From: a virus
Virus record (IMG/VR): IMGVR_UViG_3300008261_000182
Location: 1 to 44,923 of that record
Reading direction: 5' to 3' (one strand)
Length of the DNA stretch: 44,923 bases
Below are positions 13,911 to 20,023 of the stretch, piece by piece. The position numbers and the translations under genes were made by a program. Every line of letters begins with the position of its first letter. Position 1 is the first letter of the stretch. Under the pieces are notes generated by a model. That model worked only from the letters and a program-made list of their open reading frames with translations. It was not told the origin of the DNA and did no database searches.

Positions 13911-14482
13911 TGAACGCGGGTCAAAAATGTGCGAAAAGACTTTTTGAACGTCAGTCAACTATTCCCTCACGCGTGCGCGCGCAATTCCTTTATGGGATTT
14001 TTAATTAGACATACTCAGAGATTGCTTTATCCCTCCATTATCTTTTAAGAATCAAAAAATCAACAAATTTCGGATAATGAAATTACAACTTACTGATTTA
14101 CAATGCATTACAAAGGAAAATTAGGGCATTTCCTCCATAGTGTTCATTTTCGGACAAAAGTGATCGATATCGGACATTTTTCATGCATTTTGGCCTGATG
14201 TTGCTCACCAAGGCAATTTAGACCATGGATATCCAACCGACCTAGATTGAAAATTTTCTCCCTGATTATCAAGCAGTTACAAGAAAGTTGAAAAAAATAT
14301 TTGCATGAAATTTGGAATTCTGATGCCCCTCCCCCCATCTTTGAATCATCAACAACGGCACACGGCCTTGAAGTTCTTTGACATGCTGAAATACGCCCAC
14401 TGGGTGTGACACAATACAAGTGTATAACATGACCTGTAGAGTAACCTGACGGCTAGGGTAACAGGGACGGATTAAAACATAG

Positions 14483-14595
14483 CATTAGACATCGAATGAT
14501 GAATCGTAAGGTAGCATCCAATTAAGCGTTATACCTAGATGTCCAATGTATACATCCCCTACACTATGGGTGTGGCATTCGATTGCGATAGGGGA
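14483..14595 (+). ncRNA. Structured 5' leader of the early operon (two predicted hairpin domains)
   Basis: Domain 1: 14483-14493 pairs with 14538-14548 (10 of 11 bp, one A-C mismatch), and inside it AGGTA (14509) pairs with TACCT (14532). Domain 2: TCCCCTA (14555-14561) pairs with TAGGGGA (14589-14595), enclosing two small hairpins (CAC/GTG and TCG/CGA) as a three-way junction. The 27-nt tail to the first ATG begins ACAAACCTAAAC, resembling the leaders left by the two hammerhead ribozymes downstream. It may be a regulatory RNA or another ribozyme; I match it to no known class. Confidence 0.45.
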
Positions 14596-14622
14596 CAAAC
14601 CTAAACTTAAACAACAAAAAAC

Positions 14623-14832
14623 ATGACAACTTTAAACAATGTAACAAGTATTGAAGAGTTAAAAACTTTTGTTTTATCATCTGATTACTTAACGAGTGTA
14701 GTAGGAATCGAAAGTGATTGCACAAGAGATGAGTTCATAAAGGCAGTTGCAGGACTTAAAAAAGAGTTAGCAATCCAATATAAGATGAGAGACCTTTGGT
14801 TTGAGGAATATGAAAGAACTAACAAATTTTAA
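14623..14832 (+). CDS. Small early protein, paralogue of the 15017 gene
   Basis: 69 residues; first gene of the early arm, preceded by an A-rich leader ending AACAAAAAACATG without a Shine-Dalgarno. The segment LTSVVGIESDCTRDEFIKAV aligns with LTFLVGLDSNCTNQELIKAI of the gene at 15017, so the two are paralogues. Predicted mostly helical with one conserved Cys. Function unknown; the position suggests an early host-takeover protein. Confidence 0.65.
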   Translation: MTTLNNVTSIEELKTFVLSSDYLTSVVGIESDCTRDEFIKAVAGLKKELAIQYKMRDLWFEEYERTNKF

Positions 14833-14857
14833 CTAAATAAAATTAAATAATCAAAAT

Positions 14858-14880
14858 GCCCCCTCACGGGGGCTTTACTT
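14858..14880 (+). terminator. GC hairpin with T-rich tail after the first early gene (terminator or attenuator)
   Basis: GCCCCC, loop TCAC, GGGGGC (14858-14873) followed by TTTACTT on the plus strand, 26 nt after the stop at 14832. A 6-bp all-GC stem with a weak T-tract suggests partial termination, giving more of the first product than of downstream genes. Confidence 0.6.
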
Positions 14881-14894
14881 TAAACTAAAAAATC

Positions 14895-14999
14895 ATGAGC
14901 GATAACACAAAATCATGGGTAATCACAATTGTAATCTTAGCCATTGCAATCACAATTGGTACTTTCTTCGGAATTGAATTAGAAAAAACTATCTGGTAA
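14895..14999 (+). CDS. 34-residue single-span membrane peptide
   Basis: MSDNTKSWVITIVILAIAIT then IGTFFGIELEKTIW: a short polar start, one hydrophobic span (about 8-26) and a charged end. The start context AAAAATCATG matches other starts in this arm. One of several tiny membrane peptides here. Function unknown. Confidence 0.55.
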   Translation: MSDNTKSWVITIVILAIAITIGTFFGIELEKTIW

Positions 15000-15016
15000 T
15001 CTAAACAAACAAAATC

Positions 15017-15226
15017 ATGAATACAATACAAGAAGTTAGAAATCAAGTTTTTTCTTGTGAAAGGCTAACATTTTTAGTTGGATTGGACTCTAATTGTACA
15101 AATCAAGAGTTAATAAAAGCGATAGCCAATCTAGACCAAGAGATAGGCTTTAGAGACCAAGTTATTTCAATGACTATTAAAATTATTTTGAACCACATGG
15201 AAAAAAACGAACCATTACCTTGGTAA
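15017..15226 (+). CDS. Small early protein, paralogue of the 14623 gene
   Basis: 69 residues, sharing the VGLDSNCT.QELIKAIANL core with the 14623 product; a helical, charged C-terminal third (MTIKIILNHMEKNEPLPW) differs. Start context AACAAAATCATG. A hammerhead ribozyme begins 6 nt after its stop, so self-cleavage would leave this ORF at the 3' end of an RNA fragment carrying most of the ribozyme. Confidence 0.65.
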   Translation: MNTIQEVRNQVFSCERLTFLVGLDSNCTNQELIKAIANLDQEIGFRDQVISMTIKIILNHMEKNEPLPW

Positions 15227-15232
15227 ATTAAA

Positions 15233-15282
15233 GGTTAACTGATGAGGATTTAATATCCGAAACGCCTTCGGGCGTCTTAACC
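15233..15282 (+). ncRNA. Type I hammerhead ribozyme, copy 1
   Basis: The complete core is present: CTGATGA (15239-15245), GAAA (15259-15262) and cleavage triplet GTC (15274-15276). Helix I: GGTTAA (15233-15238) with TTAACC (15277-15282), 6 bp. Helix II: GGAT/ATCC with a 5-nt loop. Helix III: CGCC/GGCG closed by a TTCG tetraloop, plus the A-U pair beside the triplet. The open end is at helix I (type I). Cleavage is expected after C15276. It lies between the stop at 15226 and the ATG at 15303, so it would cut the polycistronic early mRNA between these genes. Confidence 0.95.
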
Positions 15283-15302
15283 AAAACCTAAACACACACA
15301 TC

Positions 15303-15509
15303 ATGGAAACTTTAGAATTCACTTTGTCCCGAGTAATTTTCCTAGCAAAAAACTATGGCGGAAGTCAGCCTAGTTTTAGAATTTCTAAATGCAAAAATCA
15401 TGTAGAAATAACAGATTCATCCTCTGGATTTTTAAAGATTTTAATGTCGGATGATAAGGTCATGGCACACTTTCATGGTGGAGTAATACATGTTGAATAT
15501 TTCAAATAA
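15303..15509 (+). CDS. Small hypothetical protein between two hammerhead ribozymes
   Basis: 68 residues with alternating strand-like segments (FRISKCKNHVEITDSSSGFL, KVMAHFHGGVIHVEYF). No family recognised. The start (CACACATCATGG) is 26 nt past the predicted cut of ribozyme copy 1, and ribozyme copy 2 begins 2 nt after its stop. Self-cleavage would release this ORF on its own about 283-nt RNA with a short leader. Confidence 0.65.
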   Translation: METLEFTLSRVIFLAKNYGGSQPSFRISKCKNHVEITDSSSGFLKILMSDDKVMAHFHGGVIHVEYFK

Positions 15510-15510
15510 C

Positions 15511-15566
15511 AGGTTAACTGACGAGTCCTAAAAGGACGAAACCAGCCTACGGGTTGGTCTTAACCT
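15511..15566 (+). ncRNA. Type I hammerhead ribozyme, copy 2
   Basis: Core CTGACGA (15518-15524), GAAA (15538-15541), triplet GTC (15557-15559). Helix I: AGGTTAA (15511-15517) with TTAACCT (15560-15566), 7 perfect bp. Helix II: GTCC/GGAC with loop TAAAA. Helix III: CCAGCC/GGTTGG with one G-U pair and loop TACG, plus the A-U pair at the triplet. Cleavage is expected after C15559, 20 nt before the ATG at 15580. Helix I is the same sequence as in copy 1, while helices II and III differ in sequence yet keep pairing, which is covariation-like support. Confidence 0.95.
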
Positions 15567-15579
15567 AAACAAATTAATC

Positions 15580-15876
15580 ATGGAAAATCAAAAATCTTTT
15601 ACCTACAATGAGGCGGTTGGAAAGTCAATTGTTTGGGCATCTTACGCTCATAACTTCTCAGAAGAACGAATCAAAGAAATTGGATACAATCCAAGCAATG
15701 ACTTGTCTTATATTGAACTTGAAAATGGCATTTTTATTTGCTCAAGTAGTGGGCGTGATGCTTTTTATCAGATTAGAGATAAAAAGGAATTGATGTTTTC
15801 TCAATATTCAACGAATACATGGGAAGGATGGAGAAGGATTACTGAATTAAATAATTTCTTACTAAACGAATTTTAA
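15580..15876 (+). CDS. Small early hypothetical protein with ribozyme-derived leader
   Basis: 98 residues: an N-terminal AVGKSIVWASYAHNFSEERI, a strand-rich middle (LSYIELENGIFICSSSGRDA) and a WEGWRRITELNNFLLNEF helix at the end. Not recognised. Start context TTAATCATGG. After hammerhead cleavage its mRNA would begin TTAACCTAAAC, close to the leader of the gene at 15303. Confidence 0.65.
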   Translation: MENQKSFTYNEAVGKSIVWASYAHNFSEERIKEIGYNPSNDLSYIELENGIFICSSSGRDAFYQIRDKKELMFSQYSTNTWEGWRRITELNNFLLNEF

Positions 15877-15879
15877 TTT

Positions 15880-15969
15880 ATGCTACAAGACTTAATCATC
15901 ATCGCAATTGGAACGGCATTAGTATTTGCCTTTGGTTTTATTTATTCACTAATCACAGAAAAGAAATGA
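15880..15969 (+). CDS. 29-residue single-span membrane peptide
   Basis: MLQDLIIIAIGTALVFAFGF then IYSLITEKK: nearly all one hydrophobic span with a basic end. Its TGA overlaps the next ATG (ATGA). Function unknown. Confidence 0.5.
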   Translation: MLQDLIIIAIGTALVFAFGFIYSLITEKK

Positions 15970-16283
15970 TAACTATCAACATCGGATTAAACAATAATCC
16001 ACTTAACCTAGAGCAAGTAGCAAAATTACTTAACCAATTCAAACTATTCGGACTTAACGACTACGCTGAGAAGTTAGGTGAGTATGTAGGTGCTGACGAA
16101 CCGACATTTGTTGGCGAGTTGGATTTCATTACCGCTAATCATGTGGAGGCGTTGTGCGAAATCATGACACAAGACTGCATCGCAATTTACAACCATGACA
16201 CGGAGGTTGGCGAGTTGGTTTACAACCCATTGTACGAAGGGGATAAGTACACATTCGATCCGAAATACTTTTTATTCTTATGA
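15966..16283 (+). CDS. Small early hypothetical protein
   Basis: 105 residues, acidic. An N-terminal ITINIGLNNNPLNLEQVAKL and helix KLFGLNDYAEKLGEYVGADE precede a C-terminal acidic stretch. I recognise no family. It is coupled by 4-nt overlaps to both neighbours. Confidence 0.6.
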   Translation: MITINIGLNNNPLNLEQVAKLLNQFKLFGLNDYAEKLGEYVGADEPTFVGELDFITANHVEALCEIMTQDCIAIYNHDTEVGELVYNPLYEGDKYTFDPKYFLFL

Positions 16284-16507
16284 GACTTAGAGACTGGTAT
16301 ACCACTAATTTCCAAAGTGACGAACTTGGAATTGAGATAGATGCTACGGCAACATTTGACGGGCTATTCGAGACATTGGATAGACGAAGAGATGTATACG
16401 AATACATCGGAGTTCATGACTCCGTAGTACGGGAGAGATTGTTTGAAAAGTTAGCGGAGTTGGCTGAGATGCCTTACTCATACATCTATGACCAATGGTT
16501 ATTATGA
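16280..16507 (+). CDS. Small early hypothetical protein
   Basis: 75 residues. It opens MRLRDWYTTNFQSDELGIEI and has a helical, acidic C-terminal half (VVRERLFEKLAELAEMPYSY). It starts in an ATGA overlap and ends in one. Not recognised. Confidence 0.6.
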   Translation: MRLRDWYTTNFQSDELGIEIDATATFDGLFETLDRRRDVYEYIGVHDSVVRERLFEKLAELAEMPYSYIYDQWLL

Positions 16508-16686
16508 GAGGGTATTCGGTAGTAATTGACTGGCAGAGTAACAAGTTGACATGGCGTACCGCTCGAATGAGAGTGGTCGCCACAACTGAAGACGAGGCAA
16601 CTGAGGTTGCATTAAATAAATTAAAAAGTAGAAAAGATTTTAACAGATACATTCAAATTTCAACACTATGCGAAACACTGCAATAA
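16504..16686 (+). CDS. Small early hypothetical protein
   Basis: 60 residues from the ATG at 16504, chosen over an in-frame upstream codon because it forms the ATGA overlap used throughout this operon. The pattern VVIDWQSNKLTWRTARMRVV, then ATTEDEATEVALNKLKS, looks like a small strand-strand-helix domain. The 3' end overlaps the following membrane peptide by 19 nt. Not recognised. Confidence 0.55.
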   Translation: MRGYSVVIDWQSNKLTWRTARMRVVATTEDEATEVALNKLKSRKDFNRYIQISTLCETLQ

Positions 16687-16763
16687 AAATTATTTGGACA
16701 ATCATTGCATTTATTCCGATGCTAATTTTCGGGTACATGGTAGGTTTATTCCTAATGAAATAA
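16668..16763 (+). CDS. 31-residue single-span membrane peptide
   Basis: MRNTAIKIIWTIIAFIPMLI then FGYMVGLFLMK: basic start, one hydrophobic span, Lys end. The start lies inside the previous gene's 3' end. Function unknown. Confidence 0.5.
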   Translation: MRNTAIKIIWTIIAFIPMLIFGYMVGLFLMK

Positions 16764-16805
16764 CCCAACTTGGAGCATGGGCAGATTCGATTTCTGCCTT
16801 GGGTT
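16762..16805 (+). ncRNA. tRNA acceptor/T-arm-like minihelix
   Basis: AACCCAA (16762-16768) pairs with TTGGGTT (16799-16805), 7 bp. Directly abutting on the 3' side, GGCAGA (16780-16785) pairs with TCTGCC (16793-16798), 6 bp, closing the 7-nt loop TTCGATT, which matches the tRNA T-loop pattern TTCRANY. Eleven nt replace the D and anticodon arms. There is no CCA. It starts at the stop codon of the 31-residue peptide and ends 20 nt before the next ATG. It may be a tRNA mimic, a tRNA remnant or just a stable hairpin. Confidence 0.45.
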
Positions 16806-16825
16806 CTCACTTAAACAATTTAATT

Positions 16826-17089
16826 ATGAATGTAATAGTAAACAGAGGAGGCTACGGCTTCGGTCACACATGGACTTTGGAAGTTTATGGTAAGCAGTAC
16901 TACCTTGGACAAGATGTCAAGTTTTGCTCAAGGGTACTTGGTATGTCACCCAGTGATGTGGTGAGTGCAATCGGAACGAATCGTTTGGATACGGATGAGG
17001 GTACAAAGGCATTGGCTAGGTTCATTGTCGTAGAGTTAGGTATTAAGAAATCATCAAAGATAGAACCATGGGGATTATGCTCAGAGTAA
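16826..17089 (+). CDS. Early hypothetical protein
   Basis: 87 residues from ATG 16826. The start MNVIVNRGGYGFGHTWTLEV was chosen over an in-frame upstream ATG because that extension would cover the tRNA-like hairpin and the previous gene, and because AAACAATTTAATTATG matches the local start context. The domain continues GKQYYLGQDVKFCSRVLGMS and ALARFIVVELGI. Not recognised. Confidence 0.55.
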   Translation: MNVIVNRGGYGFGHTWTLEVYGKQYYLGQDVKFCSRVLGMSPSDVVSAIGTNRLDTDEGTKALARFIVVELGIKKSSKIEPWGLCSE

Positions 17090-17229
17090 AGGTAGACATG
17101 CGAAGTATTTATGGAACTTACTTCACACAGGTAAAAGAGTTCAAGGATAACAACCACTTAGAGAACTGGCTCAAGTGGATGGATAGTAATCAAGACAGAG
17201 TAAAAGTAATTGGAACAACTAACTTATAA
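17068..17229 (+). CDS. Small early hypothetical protein
   Basis: 53 residues from ATG 17068 (an in-frame ATG at 17077 would give 50): MGIMLRVKVDMRSIYGTYFT, then KEFKDNNHLENWLKWMDSNQ and DRVKVIGTTNL. It overlaps the gene upstream by 22 nt. The small strand-helix-strand pattern is not recognised. Confidence 0.5.
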   Translation: MGIMLRVKVDMRSIYGTYFTQVKEFKDNNHLENWLKWMDSNQDRVKVIGTTNL

Positions 17230-17233
17230 AATC

Positions 17234-17437
17234 ATGGAAACAAGAGTATACGGAATTAATCTAGACATGACAAGCGATGAGGTTAATCGAAAAATTGTAG
17301 ACTTTGAACTATCAGATTCAGAGTTTGTAGAGATTTCAAAATCATGTGGTGGAGATTGGTCATTAAAAGAATTTGAGCATTACTACAATATTGACGATAT
17401 ATATAGACAAGTAATTATAAGATTTATACAACTATGA
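17234..17437 (+). CDS. Small early hypothetical protein
   Basis: 67 residues starting METRVYGINLDMTSDEVNRK; an in-frame upstream codon is rejected because ATAAAATCATGG is the recurrent start context here. Acidic, helical C-terminal part (LKEFEHYYNIDDIYRQVIIR). Its TGA overlaps the next ATG. Not recognised. Confidence 0.6.
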   Translation: METRVYGINLDMTSDEVNRKIVDFELSDSEFVEISKSCGGDWSLKEFEHYYNIDDIYRQVIIRFIQL

Positions 17438-17652
17438 AAACACACACATTTAAAATGACAAGGGTATACGAGACAATCATCGAGATTGAGGCTGAGAATG
17501 TCAAGGATGCATTCAACAAGTTGCAAGACGTTGATGTATACCAATTAGAGTTGGAGCAGTGCAATGTGGTTCACGATGCAATCGAATTGCAATATGACTA
17601 CGCACTGGAAGATAAAGTAACTAGTATGTTTATTAATCAAATCAATAAATAA
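17434..17652 (+). CDS. Small early hypothetical protein (strand-helix domain)
   Basis: 72 residues: MKTHTFKMTRVYETIIEIEA, then ENVKDAFNKLQDVDVYQLEL. The two-strand then helix layout with I.IEAEN..DA resembles small phage and plasmid proteins of the DpnD/PcfM type, but the match is weak and I do not assert it. Confidence 0.55.
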   Translation: MKTHTFKMTRVYETIIEIEAENVKDAFNKLQDVDVYQLELEQCNVVHDAIELQYDYALEDKVTSMFINQINK

Positions 17653-17656
17653 AATC

Positions 17657-17902
17657 ATGGACAAAACACAATTCTTTCAAAAGTATGGCCATCTGTTGGT
17701 AAAAGTAAACGAAGATGATGCCAGTACTGGGGACTACATGTTGTACTTTCCAGAGGAGAAGTACATTGCTAAGGATTACTTAGACAAAGGCTATTCGGTT
17801 GCATCGGTTTTCGAGACTGAAGACGATGAAGACTTCGTGTTGCTTGATAACGACATCAGCAATGCACACCATAAAATAGGACTACTAATTTTAGAAAAAT
17901 GA
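17657..17902 (+). CDS. Small acidic early hypothetical protein
   Basis: 81 residues, very acidic (VNEDDASTGDYMLYFPEEKY, FETEDDEDFVLLDNDIS). Start context ATAAAATCATGG; ATGA overlap with the next gene. Such small acidic proteins can mimic DNA or inhibit host enzymes, but nothing specific is recognised. Confidence 0.55.
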   Translation: MDKTQFFQKYGHLLVKVNEDDASTGDYMLYFPEEKYIAKDYLDKGYSVASVFETEDDEDFVLLDNDISNAHHKIGLLILEK

Positions 17903-18102
17903 AAACACTACTGATTGCCCTATTACTATGGGGATGCAACGACAAGGTTGTAATTGAAAACGCTGGTGATGTGGAAGGTCGCAAGACCTACCATGTCAAG
18001 GTGGGTGACAAGACCTACGAGTATATGTACGCTGAAGAAATCGCTCACGCCCTAACTACTGGGGACTGGGTATATAATGAAGACTTAAAACTAAACAAAT
18101 AA
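17899..18102 (+). CDS. Small putative lipoprotein
   Basis: 67 residues. The start MKTLLIALLLWGCNDK has a basic N-terminus, a short hydrophobic run and a lipobox-like LLWGC with Cys13; the signal is shorter than usual, so lipidation is uncertain. The remainder (VEGRKTYHVKVGDKTYEYMY) is a small soluble domain. If exported, an early phage lipoprotein could affect superinfection; that is inference. Confidence 0.5.
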   Translation: MKTLLIALLLWGCNDKVVIENAGDVEGRKTYHVKVGDKTYEYMYAEEIAHALTTGDWVYNEDLKLNK

Positions 18103-18106
18103 AACT

Positions 18107-18700
18107 ATGCCTAACTGGTGTTCAAATGAAATTACAATTACTGGAAATGTTTCAGAAATTGTTAAAGCCCTAGATTCTATTGAGAATAAGGAAGAAAGAA
18201 ATGTATTCAAAACCCTAATTGGTTTACCAGAGGGGATCGGTCAAGAAGAATACGAGAAGGATTGGTACAACATAAACCTTGATAGGTTTGGTACGAAGTG
18301 GGACATATCTTACGAAGATTGTGACCCACAAGAATTTGATGATGAACTGGTACTAACTCCAAACACTGCATGGTCACCACCTACTGAATTTTGTGTGAAC
18401 CTAGCAAAGAAGTATGGTGTGGAGATAGAGATGTACTACTATGAGTCTGGAAATGATTTCTGTGGTAAGACTTACATCAACTCAGATGGCACATACAGAG
18501 AAGAGGACTATCGATATGTTGAGGGTCTATATCATTTTGAATCTGACTATTTCTGGTTAGAGATTAGAGATTATGTTGAGTATGCAATTGAGGAAGACCA
18601 ATCTCTTGATGAGTTTTTAGAAGAACATACTTACCTAAACGAAGAAAACAAACAAGAAGTAATTAAAATATTTAAAGACAATGAGAGCATACGAAATTAA
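18107..18700 (+). CDS. Api92/DUF1281-like protein (MPNWCSN family)
   Basis: 197 residues beginning MPNWCSNEITITGNVSEIVK, the hallmark of the DUF1281/Api92-like ferredoxin-fold family found in phages and plasmids. The middle has TKWDISYEDC and LVLTPNTAWSPPTEFCVNLA, also typical (family pattern W.TKWD, F.TaWsPP). The C-terminal 70 residues are acidic. Function of the family unknown. The 3' end overlaps the next start by 20 nt. Confidence 0.8.
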   Translation: MPNWCSNEITITGNVSEIVKALDSIENKEERNVFKTLIGLPEGIGQEEYEKDWYNINLDRFGTKWDISYEDCDPQEFDDELVLTPNTAWSPPTEFCVNLAKKYGVEIEMYYYESGNDFCGKTYINSDGTYREEDYRYVEGLYHFESDYFWLEIRDYVEYAIEEDQSLDEFLEEHTYLNEENKQEVIKIFKDNESIRN

Positions 18701-18902
18701 CACGACCGCATGGAAGGAAGAGAACCTTATAATCTTTACAGACTTGACCATTAGTCAAATCAAGAAGGTTATTGAACCAATCGTTCTAAGTGAGCGAGAG
18801 GATGATGAGTACTACGACAACGATGTACTACTGGATGCACTGGTAGACGCCTATCCAAACAATCAAGTTTATAATTTTGACCCTATACTAATTACGATAT
18901 GA
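18681..18902 (+). CDS. Small acidic early hypothetical protein
   Basis: 73 residues, acidic (SEREDDEYYDNDVLLDALVD). Overlaps both neighbours (20 and 4 nt). Not recognised. Confidence 0.55.
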   Translation: MRAYEINTTAWKEENLIIFTDLTISQIKKVIEPIVLSEREDDEYYDNDVLLDALVDAYPNNQVYNFDPILITI

Positions 18903-19180
18903 AATTTACACCGACAAGTGATACTGCAAGGCAAGAGGTCTTGGAGTATGCAAAAACACAAATGACCACAGATGACGCAAGAAAATTCTTGGCAGAGCAA
19001 GGGTTCTTTACTGGCAACCTATGGCACATAGATGATGTGACATCGTTGTACCAATGCAGTAATGAAGACGCCTACAAGGTACTTGAGATGGCTTTGACAA
19101 ACGAGTACACCATGTCCCAGATTTGGGATGCAATTGAATTAATAGCAAACGACCTAGACTTAGAAGAAAATGAAAATTAA
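18899..19180 (+). CDS. Early hypothetical protein
   Basis: 93 residues, helical: TSDTARQEVLEYAKTQMTTD, AEQGFFTGNLWHIDDV, CSNEDAYKVLEMALTNEYTM. The helix-rich arrangement could be a small DNA-binding fold but no family is recognised. It overlaps the next gene by 11 nt. Confidence 0.55.
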   Translation: MKFTPTSDTARQEVLEYAKTQMTTDDARKFLAEQGFFTGNLWHIDDVTSLYQCSNEDAYKVLEMALTNEYTMSQIWDAIELIANDLDLEENEN

Positions 19181-19766
19181 AATTGAAGTAAATGTACCAG
19201 ATAGCGTGGACTTGGAGCACGCAATTGAATCAATCTCTGACGCAACTTTTGTTGCAGACAATGTAACACAAGCAGAGGCTAACTTGGTCTTCTCCATGCT
19301 GACCAAACTACAGGTGGAGAAGGATAGGGTTGTTGACACCAATAAGCGTGACTTCAATCAGCAGTACCAGACCACATCGGTGTCACAGATTGCTACTCAG
19401 ATTAAGAACATGACTGAGAAGATCCGACAAATTATATTGGATGAACGAAAGGCAGTGTTAATTGACTGGAATTCAAATGAGATTAAGTTTGATAATGGCT
19501 ACCAAGTAGCAAGGGTAGCACCCATGGTGATTACTGGTTCAGAGAAGTTTGTGCACCAACATTGGGAGGAGTCAAGCGAACTAATCAAGCCGTTGTACTG
19601 GAAGGCATCGTCTCTGGATTATGTATTGGTTAGAGTTTTGAAGGGAGATTTACTTATTCAACTATGCCAACACATTGAGGACGAGTCATGGGCAAGGAAG
19701 ATTGCCTTTGGAAACTACCAGAAATCTATTTATGACTGCAAAAAAAGTAAGGAGGTAAAGTTATGA
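19170..19766 (+). CDS. Early hypothetical protein
   Basis: 198 residues. The N-terminus (KIKIEVNVPDSVDLEHAIES) looks like strand plus helix. The middle (about 45-95) is a helical, basic region and the C-terminal half has Trp-rich segments (FVHQHWEESSELIKPLYWKA). No family recognised. G+C is slightly higher than in downstream genes. Its stop overlaps the next ATG (ATGA). Confidence 0.55.
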   Translation: MKIKIEVNVPDSVDLEHAIESISDATFVADNVTQAEANLVFSMLTKLQVEKDRVVDTNKRDFNQQYQTTSVSQIATQIKNMTEKIRQIILDERKAVLIDWNSNEIKFDNGYQVARVAPMVITGSEKFVHQHWEESSELIKPLYWKASSLDYVLVRVLKGDLLIQLCQHIEDESWARKIAFGNYQKSIYDCKKSKEVKL

Positions 19767-20023
19767 GCAACGGATTTAGAAGTTGGGCAGAGACCCACCA
19801 CGAGATAGTAACGATAATCAACTACCAGATAGATAGGGATGTAAAGATTTTCGGTCAGATGCCAAGGTTGTTGGACGAAATATTGTCAACTGAAGGCACT
19901 GGAGATATATACGACCTATGCATTGACCTTACCACTGAGTTTGAGAAGATTCATGAGGATAGGGTATGGGACGGAGACTGGCTTGATGCAGTAATCGAAT
20001 TTGTACAAGAGAAGATATCATGA
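19763..20023 (+). CDS. Early hypothetical protein
   Basis: 86 residues, acidic and helical (WAETHHEIVTIINYQIDRDV, IYDLCIDLTTEFEKIHEDRV). Coupled to both neighbours by ATGA overlaps. Not recognised. Confidence 0.55.
   Translation: MSNGFRSWAETHHEIVTIINYQIDRDVKIFGQMPRLLDEILSTEGTGDIYDLCIDLTTEFEKIHEDRVWDGDWLDAVIEFVQEKIS

Larger units (their letters stand above)
13325..14482. other. Large repeat-rich non-coding region between divergent arms (candidate origin or control region)
   Basis: About 1.15 kb between the groEL promoter and the early leader. It contains an alternating TA tract (about 13377-13391), palindromes, phased hexamers and direct repeats listed separately, a GC-rich patch with CGCGTGCGCGCGC (about 13970-13981), and AT-rich flanks. 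Open frames here have no family features and run through the repeats. The layout (divergence point, tandem short repeats, AT-rich flank) fits a replication origin plus early promoters. I see no clear TAnnTTTG box on the plus strand. Confidence 0.5.

Noticed and set aside
14144-14419. 91-codon minus-strand open frame upstream of the early leader
   Set aside because: No family features, unusual composition, and it lies antisense in the control region between arms.
14377-14420. Sigma-70-like promoter starting TTGACATG near 14378
   Set aside because: No acceptable -10 at 16-18 bp and no TAnnTTTG partner, so it is not called.
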